Below are positions 38,489-51,700 of a stretch of 64,000 nt of DNA, in pieces. This DNA is from Eretmocerus hayati (taxonomy: Eukaryota > Arthropoda > Insecta > Hymenoptera > Aphelinidae). The number at the start of each line of letters is the position of its first letter. Position 1 is the first letter of the stretch. The position numbers and the translations under genes were made by a program. Location: contig CM056741.1 in the NCBI GenBank assembly GCA_029851415.1, positions 176,001,021 to 176,065,020 of the forward strand, written 5' to 3'. The notes below the pieces were generated by a model that saw only the letters and a program-made list of their open reading frames with translations, did not search any database and was not told the DNA's origin.

Positions 38489-38845
38489 AAATTTAAGTGT
38501 CAGATGTGTTAATCCATACGCACAGATAATACCAGAAAAAAGGATTTTGAATAGAACGAGAAACTTGAAGCTTATCATGGTTGCGAACAAAGTGGATTTA
38601 GTTCACAATTATCGTTTGGAACGCTCTGATCTGAATTGGATCTGGCGTGTCGAAGTGCGGTATGGTTATGACACCGATAAGAAGAAAATGGGCGTCTGCA
38701 GTTAAAAGCTTCCCGATATGAAGTTCATTGAGCTAAACGATAATAATCATTGGAATCTTCGCTCTGTTCAGGGAAAAAAGACATTTAGTTGGAACGATTT
38801 GAACTCTGTTGAACCGAATGGAACAAGCATTTCGAGTATCATGTA
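38489..38845 (+). pseudogene. Broken open frame with one in-frame stop, unrecognised
   Basis: One frame is open for about 119 codons except for a TAA near 38704. Before the stop it reads ...KLIMVANKVDLVHNYRLERSD...DTDKKKMGVCS and after it KLPDMKFIELNDNNHWNLRS...SISSIM and a stop. Codon use and residue content look protein-like on both sides of the stop. It lies about 140 bases outside the right end of the 4-kb element. It could be a decayed gene fragment or a chance frame. I know no family match. Confidence 0.35.
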
Positions 38846-41334
38846 ATATTGACTCCGTTTAGCACTTCTCTTTGCGAATGTATGTACCGTTAGGTAAACA
38901 TCGAAATGCTTGTATTTAGCATATGGGATTACCAAAGTAAATGCGCTTTTGAAAACGAGTGATGCATCAGTTCAAGAAACTCGTATTGGGGATAAAGAAA
39001 CGAACTTTTACAATGCAAAGTCATTGTGTCTTTTCGGAAAATTGAATTCATAGTATTGTATGGGTTTGCAAATATTATCGCGTAATCTGTACGATTGAGT
39101 GAATTTGTGATTACTAATTGTCCTTGGAATAAAAATTTGCACTTTATAGAGAAAAGTCTCGTCATCATTTAGTTTGATGAATAATTTATAAATTTTTAAT
39201 AAAAGCCCCAAAAAATCCTCAATTTTCAAGATCTCAGGAGTGAAACTATTGAAAAATTGTGTACATGAGATTCGGCAAAAAGGAGAGTACAGGATACCGA
39301 ATAAAAATACTTCCTATCGCAATAACTCAACTGAATGTTTGCTCTCTCGAAGCCAAGATCAACGGCAACAAATGTCTCCATTGATCATCGTGACTGAGAA
39401 ATCGAACCCAAGCGAATCATTAATCTTCTGACTACATCGGAATCTTGCCTTTTGTGCTAAAGAAAAACTAAACAAAGAGAGTTTCACCTCCTAGTTTTGA
39501 CTACAACAGACAACACATCTCGCAAGATACACTAATCCCTAAAAGCCAAATATAATACCTCAGAATGGAAGATGATCAAAAAAATATCACAATCATTTAT
39601 TTTCAAAGAATCTAATATACCTTAATGCAACGACAGAATGAAAGGTCATGACCCTCACATACTAATTTAATGAATAATTTGTCCATGGGTCACACAAAAA
39701 GACACATAGCAGCAGACGACACAATGTTATAAGTACACTATATATAAATGGTATATGTCAGAAATTGAGGCGACAGCATTCACCTACTTAGCAACACTGC
39801 CAACAACCCTCTTTACTAATAATGTACATTGTGTACTATAACGTACGACTGGTGGTGATAAAGATTTACTCGCCGAGTCACGCTTTATCGATCTCCCATA
39901 TGTAAGTTTTACCAAGTACGAATACAATAATAATGTGTACGTACGTGAATGCTCGGCTGCTCGAAATCGCAACGAGGAACCCGAGGAGGAACCAAATTGA
40001 ACTCTGAATTATAATATAATCAAATATGGAGTAAGCGAATCAGACGACGACCAATGGATTGTTCATAGCATGAAAATTACATTTGTGATATAGAACTTTC
40101 GATGAAAATCATCATATGTAATGAAACAGACTTTGGATTACATGACAGTTGGCCACGAAATACAAAATCGATTATGAACCCTCGTAACCGGAAATAATCC
40201 AATTTTTTGAGCCAGAACTATGCATATGACAAAACACCACAGAGTTGGGGTATGAGAGATAATGTAGAAGTGTGTATAGGGGTGCCACAAAACCCTGAGG
40301 GTCGATTTGTCTCTTTGGTGACTCGTTTACTCATGAAGATATAGATGTAGGTGAAACGATGAAGGGGAACGTATAGAAAACAGGAAAAAATGATTGGAAA
40401 CGCCCATTTTCACGGTTACATCACTATCGTCTATCATATACTACATGGGGCGTTCTATGAAAACGCACACGTATTAGATAAGAGAAAACTTTTTTGGACT
40501 TGATAGATGTACGTGTTTTTGTATACATTGTATTTGTGTTTGGCACAGGGTGACTTTTGTGATAAAGTTCTTCAAAGGCTCCATTACTATTCAGTCACAA
40601 TCATACGTATATTATATAATGCTCTTATGTCAGGCGTGATAGGTTCAGTTCATCTGATATTTCTCTAAGGACTATGTATTTTTGAAGTCAAAGGGGTGAA
40701 GTGTGTCTCGACGATTATTATTAAGTGCTTAGATGAATGTATACAATAGACAAATGTACAATATACGAATATAAATTTGTAATAATGTTGCTCGTGGGTT
40801 GGCTGTTTAATCGGTTTGAGGTGAGAATTAACATTGAAGTGTAAACGAGGGAAGAAGGTGCAATCACTATTCCCCAATTATTACCATGGGACCGAATTTC
40901 CCGACTATTCTTTCATTCCCATAATACACAAAGATTTCCCCAATATTCTTCTTGCCTAGGATAATATTCCCCAGATCTTTTTTCCTTGGACAAGTTTCCC
41001 ATGGTACACTCCCACACCTATTAATCTTAACGGGCTTCGTTTTTTTCTTCTCGTCTTTTTATTCTCTCGCAAAATTCTCGGAGACCTTTCTGAAACATTT
41101 TACGATTCTAATGACTTAGCTATAATAATCGAGAAACTTCCTTTGTTGTTGTAACTTATAACCTTATTGGTTTATTCCAACTATCTCGGACATGTATTTT
41201 CTCACAATTTCCCTGTAATAAAGTTTTTGGTGATTTTAGAATGAAATTTTAAAAAAAAGTGGTTGAAGCAATCACGAAATATGAGTGCAAGTATCTCTAT
41301 TTTTCTCTATGATATGAAGAAACATGTGGAAAAT
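38846..41334. other. Non-coding stretch
   Basis: AT-rich with short unsupported frames; a run of TTCCC/CCCAAT motifs at 40872-41010. No gene or repeat boundary seen. Confidence 0.45.
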
Positions 41335-41336
41335 TA

Positions 41337-42726
41337 CCCTGGTAGAAATCTCCCCATAAAATTTAGACTCGAAACTAAAATATAGCCAAAAAAGATGGAC
41401 CATATCCGATGACTAATAAATGGCCAATAAATGGGCGACTTCCCAACGGGTTTGGCAATAGTCTAAAAAATCTAGGCAAAAAATGGGCAATATGTGATAC
41501 CCCCATTTCAAGCGCGGAACTCAATTTTTTTGGCTAATAATTGGCTCTATATTGGCTTTGATATTTATTCAACGATGTTTCTTAATATTCGTTGTACATA
41601 TTAAATTATAACTAAAATATGGCCTTATTTCTGGTCATCTGCTTTTCCGAAAACGGGTATTTACTAAGGTTATCACTCGCTGTCTGTCAAATATACACTG
41701 AATTATAGCTGCACCTAAAGTCTGGACACTCAATTAGCACACAGGTATCAGCAATTTCGTCACTAATTTCTCGCGAAGGGTGCTTGTTAAGTATGTGTCA
41801 CTTATACATTATGGAAGGCGAATACACCACGATATCACATGCAGCAACGCCTCGGACGAGGCCTCGGAACTGCTTCGATCCAGCTTCTCGCGCGTGGCAT
41901 AGCGTCTCCATTCCCACAGCACCAAAATCGCCAGATTTTCGTCACCTCGCAATTACCACCCCCTCGGTGAATAATGATCAACACCCACTGATGAACTCGC
42001 GAGTCGCGGTTTGTATTCACGTCGACCATGTTGATGATGCAAGCTGACGACAAAGACTGGCCGCCATTACACGAGGTTAGTCACAGCAAACATCGAGTCT
42101 AAAAATTCAAGCCAAATTTTGCCCATAATCTGACCTATCCAAAATGGCTAAAAAATGGACTTCTTTTCTGCGCTTGAACGGTTTGACTCCGATCGACAGG
42201 TGGCGCCGTGACAGGATTCGCTTACCCACTGTAGTTTTAGCAACCTCGAGCTTAGACCACGAGCCTGGACTTCTCCTCCGCGTGCAGTTTCTGATGGGAA
42301 ACCCGACACATCTTTTGCAAATGATGATAATGGCTCTGACCCGATCATCCCAATACTTTTGCTCGAGCACGCATGAGCTTTTTCCAAGATTTATTAGTAT
42401 CGAAAATGATATATCTAACTAATTCTCTACTCGTCGTTATCCATTGAATCACTCAAAATTATGACATGATCTGACCCATAATATGCCCAAATTTTGTCTA
42501 GATAAATTTAGGCCACGACACTTTGTTTCCCGGTTGGCTAAAAAATATGGCCAAATATTAGATAAAAAATGGCCAAATAGACTCACTCTATAAATGGTCG
42601 ATTTATGGCGGAAATATCGTTTCATCCTCGGGTAAAATATGGACAAATTTTTTGGCCATTTTTTGGCTATAGGAAAATCCATATGGCCAATTTTTAGCCA
42701 TAAATGAAAGTGGATTTCTACCAGGG
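41337..42726. mobile_element. 1390-bp MITE-like element, TA flanks, CCCTGGTAGAAATC termini
   Basis: Left end CCCTGGTAGAAATC (41337), right end GATTTCTACCAGGG (42726), flanked by TA at 41335-41336 and 42727-42728. Subterminal DNA on both sides is full of TGGCCAAT/ATGGGC-type short motifs. The middle (about 41780-42420) is more GC-rich, with frames of about 70-92 codons on both strands that I do not recognise. No transposase catalytic pattern visible. Confidence 0.8.
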
Positions 42727-42728
42727 TA

Positions 42729-44599
42729 ATAAACCGTTAATTTAAAAGGCAAGAAATATTTACAATGTACTGCTCAGATGAGCGATGACTCAATAGATAT
42801 TGGTCATAGTTTGCATTTTTCCTGACATTTCTAATATAAAATTTTACGTTGGATAACAATTTATATATTCTCTTCCCTTTTCAGCATTTTCATGAATGGA
42901 GACGTTGAGAGAATTCGTACGGGGAGTTATCGAGGTTATTGTTATTGTGGAGAAATTGACATCGAAGAATTTTGGTTTTCGGGGATTTTTGAACTGGGTA
43001 GTTTTTGCCTTAGGGAGTTTTTTCTCGAGGAAATATGCTGGATGGGTAATTATAACCACCAATCGACGATGGGCTATCATGTGGAATACTAACAAGTGTT
43101 GAATTTTATCTACACTCGTGGGTGATAATTTGATGGATAATTCAAGTTTGAGAAGCGTGCTAGCGAATTCAGTTTTAGATTAGTTATAGATGATGGGTGA
43201 CGAGTGCCAAATTTATTCGACTGCTCTCACACTTGCAAATTTTCGATCACGCGATATTCTATAATTCGTCGTATCATCCATAATAATACAATTCTACGTT
43301 ATACAAAATTGGATAATCTACGACTTCTTCTCGAATTCAAGATCGGTATATAAATCTAAAGCAAAGCGCCGTAAATTAAAAAGATTCTATTTACGTCGTT
43401 ATGTCGTTATCAGATCCCACGAGCTCTTGTTACGGATCACGAGCATGTGATTCGGCGATTACAACAACAGTTTGTTGACCCTCTGATGCTTAAAATTATG
43501 TTATGAGGATATTTAGTAGGAAGATAATTACACGACAAACAACGTGGCTCGTGATCTGCGATATTTCAACACAAGATTATCTATCGAATTTTATGCTCTA
43601 ATGAGCCATATCTCATCAATTTGTGTAATTATAAAGTACATGTAATTTTAATAATTATTATATATTTGTTTCATAGACAATGAATGCAAAGTGAAAGTGC
43701 GAGAATTAAAGACCAAATATTTTTTCTCAAATTTCATTTTGCAGCGTATAGGCAGGTTTTTAATATCAAGGGTAATTATTTGGTAGGTGTCGCACAAAGA
43801 CACTGCCATATTGACAAAGCAATAACAAAAAGAGAGAGAACAGTATTATTACACTGGGCGTGAGAATTATTTTGAGAGCGTGTTATTTTCGTGCCTTTTT
43901 CCCGCGGGGCCAGATGCATCTTCACTATATATCTCTGTACATAAGGGTCAATTAGATGGCATGCTTCGTCGTTTCATTTTTTTGGGAAGTTTCGTGACTG
44001 TTGCAATTTTGTTCCCAAGTGAGATAACAGAATTTGGTGTTGTAATTGGTGTCGTCGGAGGTTTGACTTTGAAGACTCAAATATATGAGACAAAATTGAC
44101 GCGAAAATTTTACACACTCTGATTATCACATCATGGAATATGTGGTAAGATGAGTTCAAATAATATCGTAACGGTACATGTCAATTTTGCAGAAATGTAC
44201 GGTAAAGCAGATGAAACCATTTACATCATTTTCGACGAATCTTAGTTTTTTTGACCCGATAACTGATGAAAAACACAAATATCCATGCAAAATTATGGGC
44301 TAACATATTAAATGTTGTAATAGCACAATGTTTTAATGAGAAATTTGAAGGATGATAAGCATGTGACGCTTATTGCATTAATTATGATTTTTGTAATCAT
44401 CCATTTCATGATTTCCATCTCGTAAGCTATTTTTCATTATAATTAATATCTATTTGCAAGATATATCTTAATCTATCTCATTGTGAAAAATAATCATGTC
44501 AAGGGTGTCAATGTGGCCCATCTTTTACATCTGACATCGATATCGAGCTCTCTATTCACATTGATAAAAGAATGGGGATTTTTTCTGTGGAATTTCAGC
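42729..44599. other. Non-coding stretch
   Basis: Short frames only. A small frame from about 43960 starts with a hydrophobic, signal-like stretch (MLRRFIFLGSFVTVAILF) but has no support beyond that. Confidence 0.4.
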
Positions 44600-45916
44600 A
44601 TCAAGACTGTACCACGGCGGGTCGGAAACCGGAATAGGTGAAAGTTGCATGAACCTGGAAAATGCTTGTGGGATATGTTTTGGGATATTTTGAACATCAT
44701 TTTTCAATACGAACCAAAAAAATCCGCCGAGGGAATTTAAAATAAAGTTGATTCTTGCATTTTTCGACCCAATTTTCCGGGGAAATCAATTTTCTCCATT
44801 TTTTCTCTTGTCTCACAGCTCTGCATCGGCTCTGAAAAACCATCCTAACTCGCTGACTTGTTGTGAAAAAGTTTGGTCCTTCGAAATCCTGAATGAAAAT
44901 CCAGAGCAGATACAGTTTTCGGGATTTTTCCAATCACACCCGAGTATATTATCTTGATTGGCGATGGAAACATACAAAAATGGAGGATTCAGTCCCATCA
45001 TCGACAAGTCAGGCTTACAAAACCTTCATCAGTTATGCCATGCTATAGACTATTCGTCACGCATGAAAAAAAGAAGATTAGTTATATTCGCAATGACGAG
45101 GATTTAACCCCCTTGCACAGAGTTGAGTTGGGGATCCCATGTTATTGGGACGAGTTACCTTGGCTTTGTGCGTATGAGGAGCTTGAGAAGTGCGAAGAGG
45201 GTCTTCTGTACCGGTCGGCCGTAGTAACTTTCCGAATGCATCAGTAAAAATTAGTAACTTTCCTGCCCGAAGAAGATTATGCAAATAACAACAGATCAAA
45301 TGAAAAGGAATTCAATGATCCAACCAACTCGATAGGCGTTGGATATCCCAACAAATTTTGATTGGTTAGGACAACCAATCTTTTTTCCCGTGAGATTCAT
45401 GCGATACTGGCTATCATTTGTCCATCGCATGAATCGTAACCAACAGTCTATGGCATGACGAAACTGATAGATGAAGATGTGAGCCTATCTTGTCGATGAT
45501 AGAACGGGATTTTCCATTTTTGTATGTTTCTATCGCCAATCAAGACAATGTACTCGGGTCGGATGAAAAAAAATACCGAAAACTGAATCTGGTCTGGATT
45601 TTTATTCAAGATTCCGAAGGACCAAACTTTCTCACATCAAGTCAGCGTGTTGCGATGATCTTTCAGAGCCGATGCAGATCTGTGAGACAAGAGAAAAAGT
45701 GGAAAAATTGATTTCCCCGAAGAAATTGGATGGAAAAATGCAAAAATTAACTTTGTTTCGAAATCTCCCGGCGGATTTTTTTGATTCTTGTTGGAAAATG
45801 ATATTCAAAATATGCCGAAACATATTCCACAAGCATTTCCCAGGTTCACGCAACTTTCACCTATTCGGGTTTCCGACTCGCCGTGGTACATGACATCAAA
45901 AGCCCTCGGTCTTGAT
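44600..45916. mobile_element. 1.3-kb foldback with arms of about 460 bp
   Basis: ATCAAGAC and GTACCACGGCG.GTCGGAAAC on the left (from 44600) mirror the right end (to 45916), with one 15-20 bp indel near the tip. Matching continues through AATAGGTGAAAGTTGC to GCCATGCTATAGAC...CGTCACGCATGA near 45036-45065, mirrored near 45421-45460. The spacer is about 350 bp. Frames within the arms are mirror copies. No clear target-site duplication. Confidence 0.8.
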
Positions 45917-46930
45917 TCTCCTTGTCACAAGATAAGAACCCTACAAATTCTCTCTTAAAGCTCCCAAAGCAGTTATGCCTTACGTAATTTTGAGAGCTTG
46001 CAAGCTTCCTCCTGAATTGCTAGATAACGCAAAATCCCCGCTGCTGGTTAGAACACTCATCAGTGGTGGGAATATTTGGTAGCTTGGATTTTGGACTATA
46101 TCTCAAGTACATATTTTTGCACGAAACATTGTTTCGACTACTATTTTAAAGCTAATTCATTCAAGTCGTTTTAATTTTTTTACAATATCGAGAATTGATT
46201 GAAAAATATTCAAGTTCTATACAGTCTTGTTCGCTAAAATTATGAGGCAATTGTGTCTGCAGTAGCTGTTCAGAACCGGAATGAAACCATAAAATTTTTC
46301 TCGACCAGTGAATATTTTACAAATAATGAAACCAGAAGCTCAACTTCAACTCAAATTTGAGCAAATCCACGAAACGCGGTGATTCGCGCGTTACGACCTT
46401 AGTGCTCCGATTTTTTGTGGCAATGCGTGTGTCTCAACTGCGCACCAAAACAGACACCTTTTTTCACAATCATATAAAAAAGTTGTGACCAGCTCTAGAC
46501 TCAGAAAGGAAAAAGACACGAATGGCGGGCCATCGAATTCGAGAAATCAGGAAATAGCAAGGCTTTTTTCCTTTGGTGTTAAGGTCGGCATTTGGATGCA
46601 GTCTGTGGCATAACGATATGATTTTTGCGGGAAAATGACCCTCCAATTTGAAGCTGCAATCTTCTTTGAGACCAAAAATGCGCCCCTGACAGGTGTGAAG
46701 CTGTCTCTGGTTGATAACGCGTGACTACTTTTTCAGAAGAAAAAAAATCGTTGATTTTTCTCATCCTATTCATTCCTGCAAATGGCATCTGATTCTTTAT
46801 CGAACCGAAAAAATCTAGATGAGTCAGGTCTATGTGCGCCGAACTATCTCGGATTGGTAAGCAAATTATGCTTAAAAAAAAATGCAAGTGATCGCCAGAA
46901 AAAATTATTTCGTTGTTTACTCGTCCGAGC
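45917..46930. other. Non-coding stretch
   Basis: No open frame with support; a 102-codon minus-strand frame at 46579-46887 has no recognisable motif. Confidence 0.4.
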
Positions 46931-46932
46931 TA

Positions 46933-48703
46933 CCCATATAAAAATGGGGACACTGTGATCACATGTGAACGCAGTGTCCAAGAACACTATGATCACATGT
47001 GAACACCTGTGAAATAATTGAAAACCTTTTTTTAATCATGAGATATTATTATGGTTCAATTCCCTGGGAATCTAAATTATGCTATTGGTTTTACATCACT
47101 CGAATAATCCCTCAAAGTCAATCTAGTATTCTGAGAAAATAAAATACAAAATTGAATTCATTTTTTTGATTAGAAAATATACCATTCTCTTCAAAATTCA
47201 AAGGGGTATTCGACAGATTTGGAAGAATCTGCATATTTAAAATGTAATGTTCCTCAAAATAAATGATATTGATTTTGAATTATGACAAAAATTGGCCAAC
47301 CATCCTACTCCCAATTTGGAAATGGGGTGGCTATGATCACATGTGAACACCTGTGAAACGATCTAAAATCCTTTTCAATCCTGGGAAGTTTTTATGGTTT
47401 AATTCTTTGGGAATATAGCATCAATAACTCACGATATTGATCTTACGTCGCTCGAGAAATTCCTCAAAGTCAATCTGATATCCAAAGGGAAGAATGAAAA
47501 GTTGGAGCCATTTTTTATTAAAAAAAATATCATCATTTTCAAGATTTAATTGACACATTGGTGACGAATCCGCATATTTGAAATGTGATATTCGTCAAAA
47601 TGAATGATATTTATTTCAATACAATAATGAAGGTTGGTCAACGATCCTATTCTTCTCAAAGGCTGGAATTTTTCCACAGAATCAACCCAAAATTCCAAAA
47701 AGTCGAGTCTAGATAATTTTAGGAGAAAAAGACGAGATTCAAGGGTAAATATGATTTTCTGTTCAATACAGATACAGAGGGTACAGATTCTCTCTAAGAA
47801 GTGAAGAATCTGTAATTCTTTATTCTTTGGCATATAAGCTTTTAGGTATGCATATTCGTCACTTTTTTGAGAGAATCTGTATCTGTATTGAACTAAGGAA
47901 TCATATTCACCCTTGATTCTCGTCTTTTTCTCCTAAAATTATCTAGACTCGACTCTTTTGGATTTGGGTCGATTCTGTGGAAAAATTCTAGCCTTCGAGT
48001 ACAATAGTATTGTTGAACAACCCTTGTTATTGTTTTGAAATAAATATCACTCATTTAGAGGAATACGACATTTCAAATATGCAGATTCGTCACCAATCTG
48101 TCAAATACCTCTTTGTATCTTGAAGATTATGATATTTCTCCTAGTAAAAAATGGCTCCAGTTTTTTTTATTTCTCCCTTTGGATATAAGGTTGACTGGGA
48201 GGAATTTTTCGAGCGAGGTACGATCAATATCGTGAGTTATTGATGCTATATTTCCGAAAAATTAAACCATAAAACTTCCCAGGGTTGAAAAAAAATTTTA
48301 CATCGTTTCACAGGCGTTCACATGTGACCATAGTGTCCCCATTCTTACATTGGGAGTGGGATGGTTTGGCCAACTTTTGTCATATTTCGAAATCAATATC
48401 ATTCATTTTGAGGAACATAACATTTTTAATATGCAGATTCGTTCCCAATCTGTCAAACACCCCTTTGAATCTTGAAAATTCAATCTTTTTGTTTCATTTT
48501 CTCAGAATACAAGATTGACTTCGTGGAATTATTCGAGTGATGTAAAATCAATAGCATTATTCACATTCCCGGGAAATTGAACCATAATAATTTCCCAGGA
48601 TTAAAAAAAAGTTTTCAATCGTTTCACAGGTGTTCACATGGGATCATAGTGTTCTTGAACACTGTGTTCACATGTGATCACAATGTCCCCATTTTTACGT
48701 GGG
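46933..48703. mobile_element. 1771-bp foldback whose arms are each two tandem units, TA flanks
   Basis: Left CCCATATAAAAATGGGGACA and right complement ending in ACGTGGG, flanked by TA at 46931-46932 and 48704-48705. GATCACATGTGAACACCTGT followed by the same AT-rich block recurs within the left arm at 46989 and 47333 (period 344), and likewise in the right arm near 48305 and 48620. The order is therefore two direct units followed by two inverted units, centred near 47818. Arms are moderately diverged. No protein encoded. Confidence 0.85.
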
Positions 48704-48705
48704 TA

Positions 48706-51700
48706 CTTTTTTCTTTTTTTTATGAGATTTTCCAGAATCACACTGTTGGTAAAGTCTTGAATAACATTTCGATCATATATATAACTCCAATTATCTCGAG
48801 GATTCTGATGATGAGTTAGATACTTTCCAGCGCCGTCAGCGGTCAATGAATGATATAAGAGTGTATCTGTGTATGTGGCAATAGCATTACTTAAAGGGCA
48901 TTTCTTGTTTTCTCTGTCCCACCCCACGCTGTTTCATGAAAATTGATCACGCGAGTGGATTTGAGGTCTATAGATACTGATAACTCAAGAATATGCGAAA
49001 CCCGAGTGATGTGCAATCAAAAAAGATTTCCAAATCTTTTTCCACACTAATCGCCGAGTTTCGTGGGTTTGCTCATATACATCTTTAATTCAGCTTTTCT
49101 CCATTGCAAAGACGACCTCTGACCAATTTACATAAACACGTGTGCACCACCACAGTAGAGATCTTACCTCCTCAATCTCCAAGGAAATATACAAGAGCGC
49201 GAGGAAATTAATTCACCCTCAGTAGAATGTAAAGCTCTCGCTTGACACTATACAAACTAACCTTGACTTATTCCAACGAAATACAGAACCAACATCAGAC
49301 TCCGTTTTCTCCACCGTTAAAATACAGTTTTGAGACTCTACAAGCATTTGTGGATTGAACCACTTTTTTCCACCCATCTTCATACAAAAATCGTCTTCAC
49401 TCTTCCTTCCCATAATGCATCATAAATTCATTGTGGCTGCACCTTTATGACACTTACACCGATCGAAAACACTTTCTCAACGCCATATCAGCCCCTTAAA
49501 CCACACTATGTAGATATGCAATATCGACCAAGTACCTCATTTTCGATCCATCTGGTTCACGGTTTTCTTTCTTCGTCGTTGAAGAAAAATGAAAAGAAGA
49601 CGACGATGGGTGAAAAAGAAAATCGCTCTCCAAGTTTTGTGAGATGGAGAATGGGAGACCAGTGCAATCAGGCTGATGGCCTTTCCGCTCGCAATGTCGA
49701 CATCGTCGTCTCGTTGTCACTTGGATAAATGTATGTAGGTGAGCTTGTTTTTTTTTTGTGAAAATGAGGTGCTGGGCGGAGGGTGGAATGTTGCATATCT
49801 ATATATAGTTACTGATGCAGACAGAGTTTTACGTCATAATGTGGTGGTGATGTTGGTGTTGACGGTTCTGAGGTTATGAAAACTTTGAAGTTATTTTGAG
49901 TTTTTAGTTGTAGTTAGTAGACACTCGAGATATAACCGGATGTGTAAATGTTTTCAAGCGATTTTCCATAATTCTTGACATTTAGCGCTGAGAAAATTTC
50001 CGCTCCTTTCATTTCTTTGGTAGATATTTTATGGTTTTCAGTTTCTTATTTGAATATTTAAACATCGTCCTCGAGGGAAAATCGAATGCGTTGAAATTAT
50101 TTTGAATCCAATCGTCCAGCTTCAAAGTAATCCATTTGTGAATCAAAGAGGATATAATACTCGATATAATGATGAAAGATCCGAGTAACTTTCTTCTACA
50201 CTCTGACCCTAACCAATCTTTTTATGGTTTTCGAAATGGAAAAAATACATCCGTCTTCAATAGTTGCATTATAAAAATCAAACATTCGTCTGTCATAGTA
50301 AAATTTGGTCCTAAATCATGGAATGCAAAAGCAACGTTCAATTAGCCCTCCATCCGAACTATCCCTCTCTCTCTCACGCTCTCTCGTGATTAGCCATCGT
50401 GACATTACCTCACTGCAAACCTGCAGAGCACCAAATGAATTTTCCTGACTCGACATAACGAGTTTACTTTCCTAGATCTCTCTCTCGGCAAAGCTGCAAT
50501 TTATTCGTGGATCAGCGAAAACTCTAATCTCCATAGCTTACACCAACACCACGCGACACAACAAAATAGCAAATCTATGTTTTGCTTGGTATTATAATTA
50601 TAATATTACTTACACCGTGCAAAATTCTCCATCTTTGTATTACGCGATATGTTAATGTTGTAAATTCCGACACTGTGCGGCAGAATTCGGTAAACGAAGT
50701 TGATGAACTTTTCAAACAAACTGTCTCTGGTGCTATAATATAGGGAATATATCTATGGTATTTCTGCTGTATAAAGGAACACGATGTAATAATATAGAGG
50801 TTTGCTAGAGATTGATTATGTTTCGTCGAGAGGAGAGCTTTATCCCGGCCAATCTGCTGCTTCATCATTATCCGAATATTCTGATGGAATTATTATAGGA
50901 GGAAGGACATAATAGTTATATCTGTTTCCCGTCTACTTCTGAATATTGAGAGAGTTTGAGAGCTTTGTCGTGACAACGATTCGAGAGATAGATACACTCA
51001 GTCGATGATGATTGTGGTTGTTCCTGAGATTATATTCCAATTTGTAGGCCATACTCGTTTATATGAGATGGATAATTCTGAATTTAGAGTTCGCCTGTCG
51101 GGTCTGTAGATTTCGAATTTCGAGGTAGAGTTTTGGATAATAGGTGAATTTGAGTGGTTATTTCATACGGTGATAATTGAACCCACTTTTAAGAACGCTG
51201 AATCATCTAGAACGAGGGTATTCCACATTTTTATTTGTTCTAGTTATTCTTATTTCTCCAAAAGGATGTTAACGGGATCCTACAATCCCTGAATATTCCT
51301 ACTATAATTTTTGGCATCATTTGTTCTTTCCGCGGGCGTAACCACGTCCTCAACTTTCTACCGTTTTCCAATTCTTTTGATGATCATGTTGTGATTGAGG
51401 TCTGTATCGTTAACTAAGTTTGAAAACATGATAATATATGAAAGTCGTCCGCTTTTCCAAATTTCCAATATGATGGGTTCCACGCCAAAGCGACCTACTG
51501 AAAGGGGTCATCTCTCGGATTTCTTTGTGAACTTATTTATTCGACTCTATGTCCCAAAATAGAAACTTTGGACCACCTATAGGACCTAAAAAAAATTTTA
51601 TCCCTTCGTTGCACGCATATCCGCAAAATGAGTGAGAATTCATCATCTAAAAATCGATGCTTTTTTATTCACTAAAATGATAATATCTTGAGTTCTTCGA

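Noticed and set aside
43967..44122. Small secreted peptide with a signal-like N-terminus
   Set aside because: Only a hydrophobic stretch supports it; no splice, promoter or family evidence.
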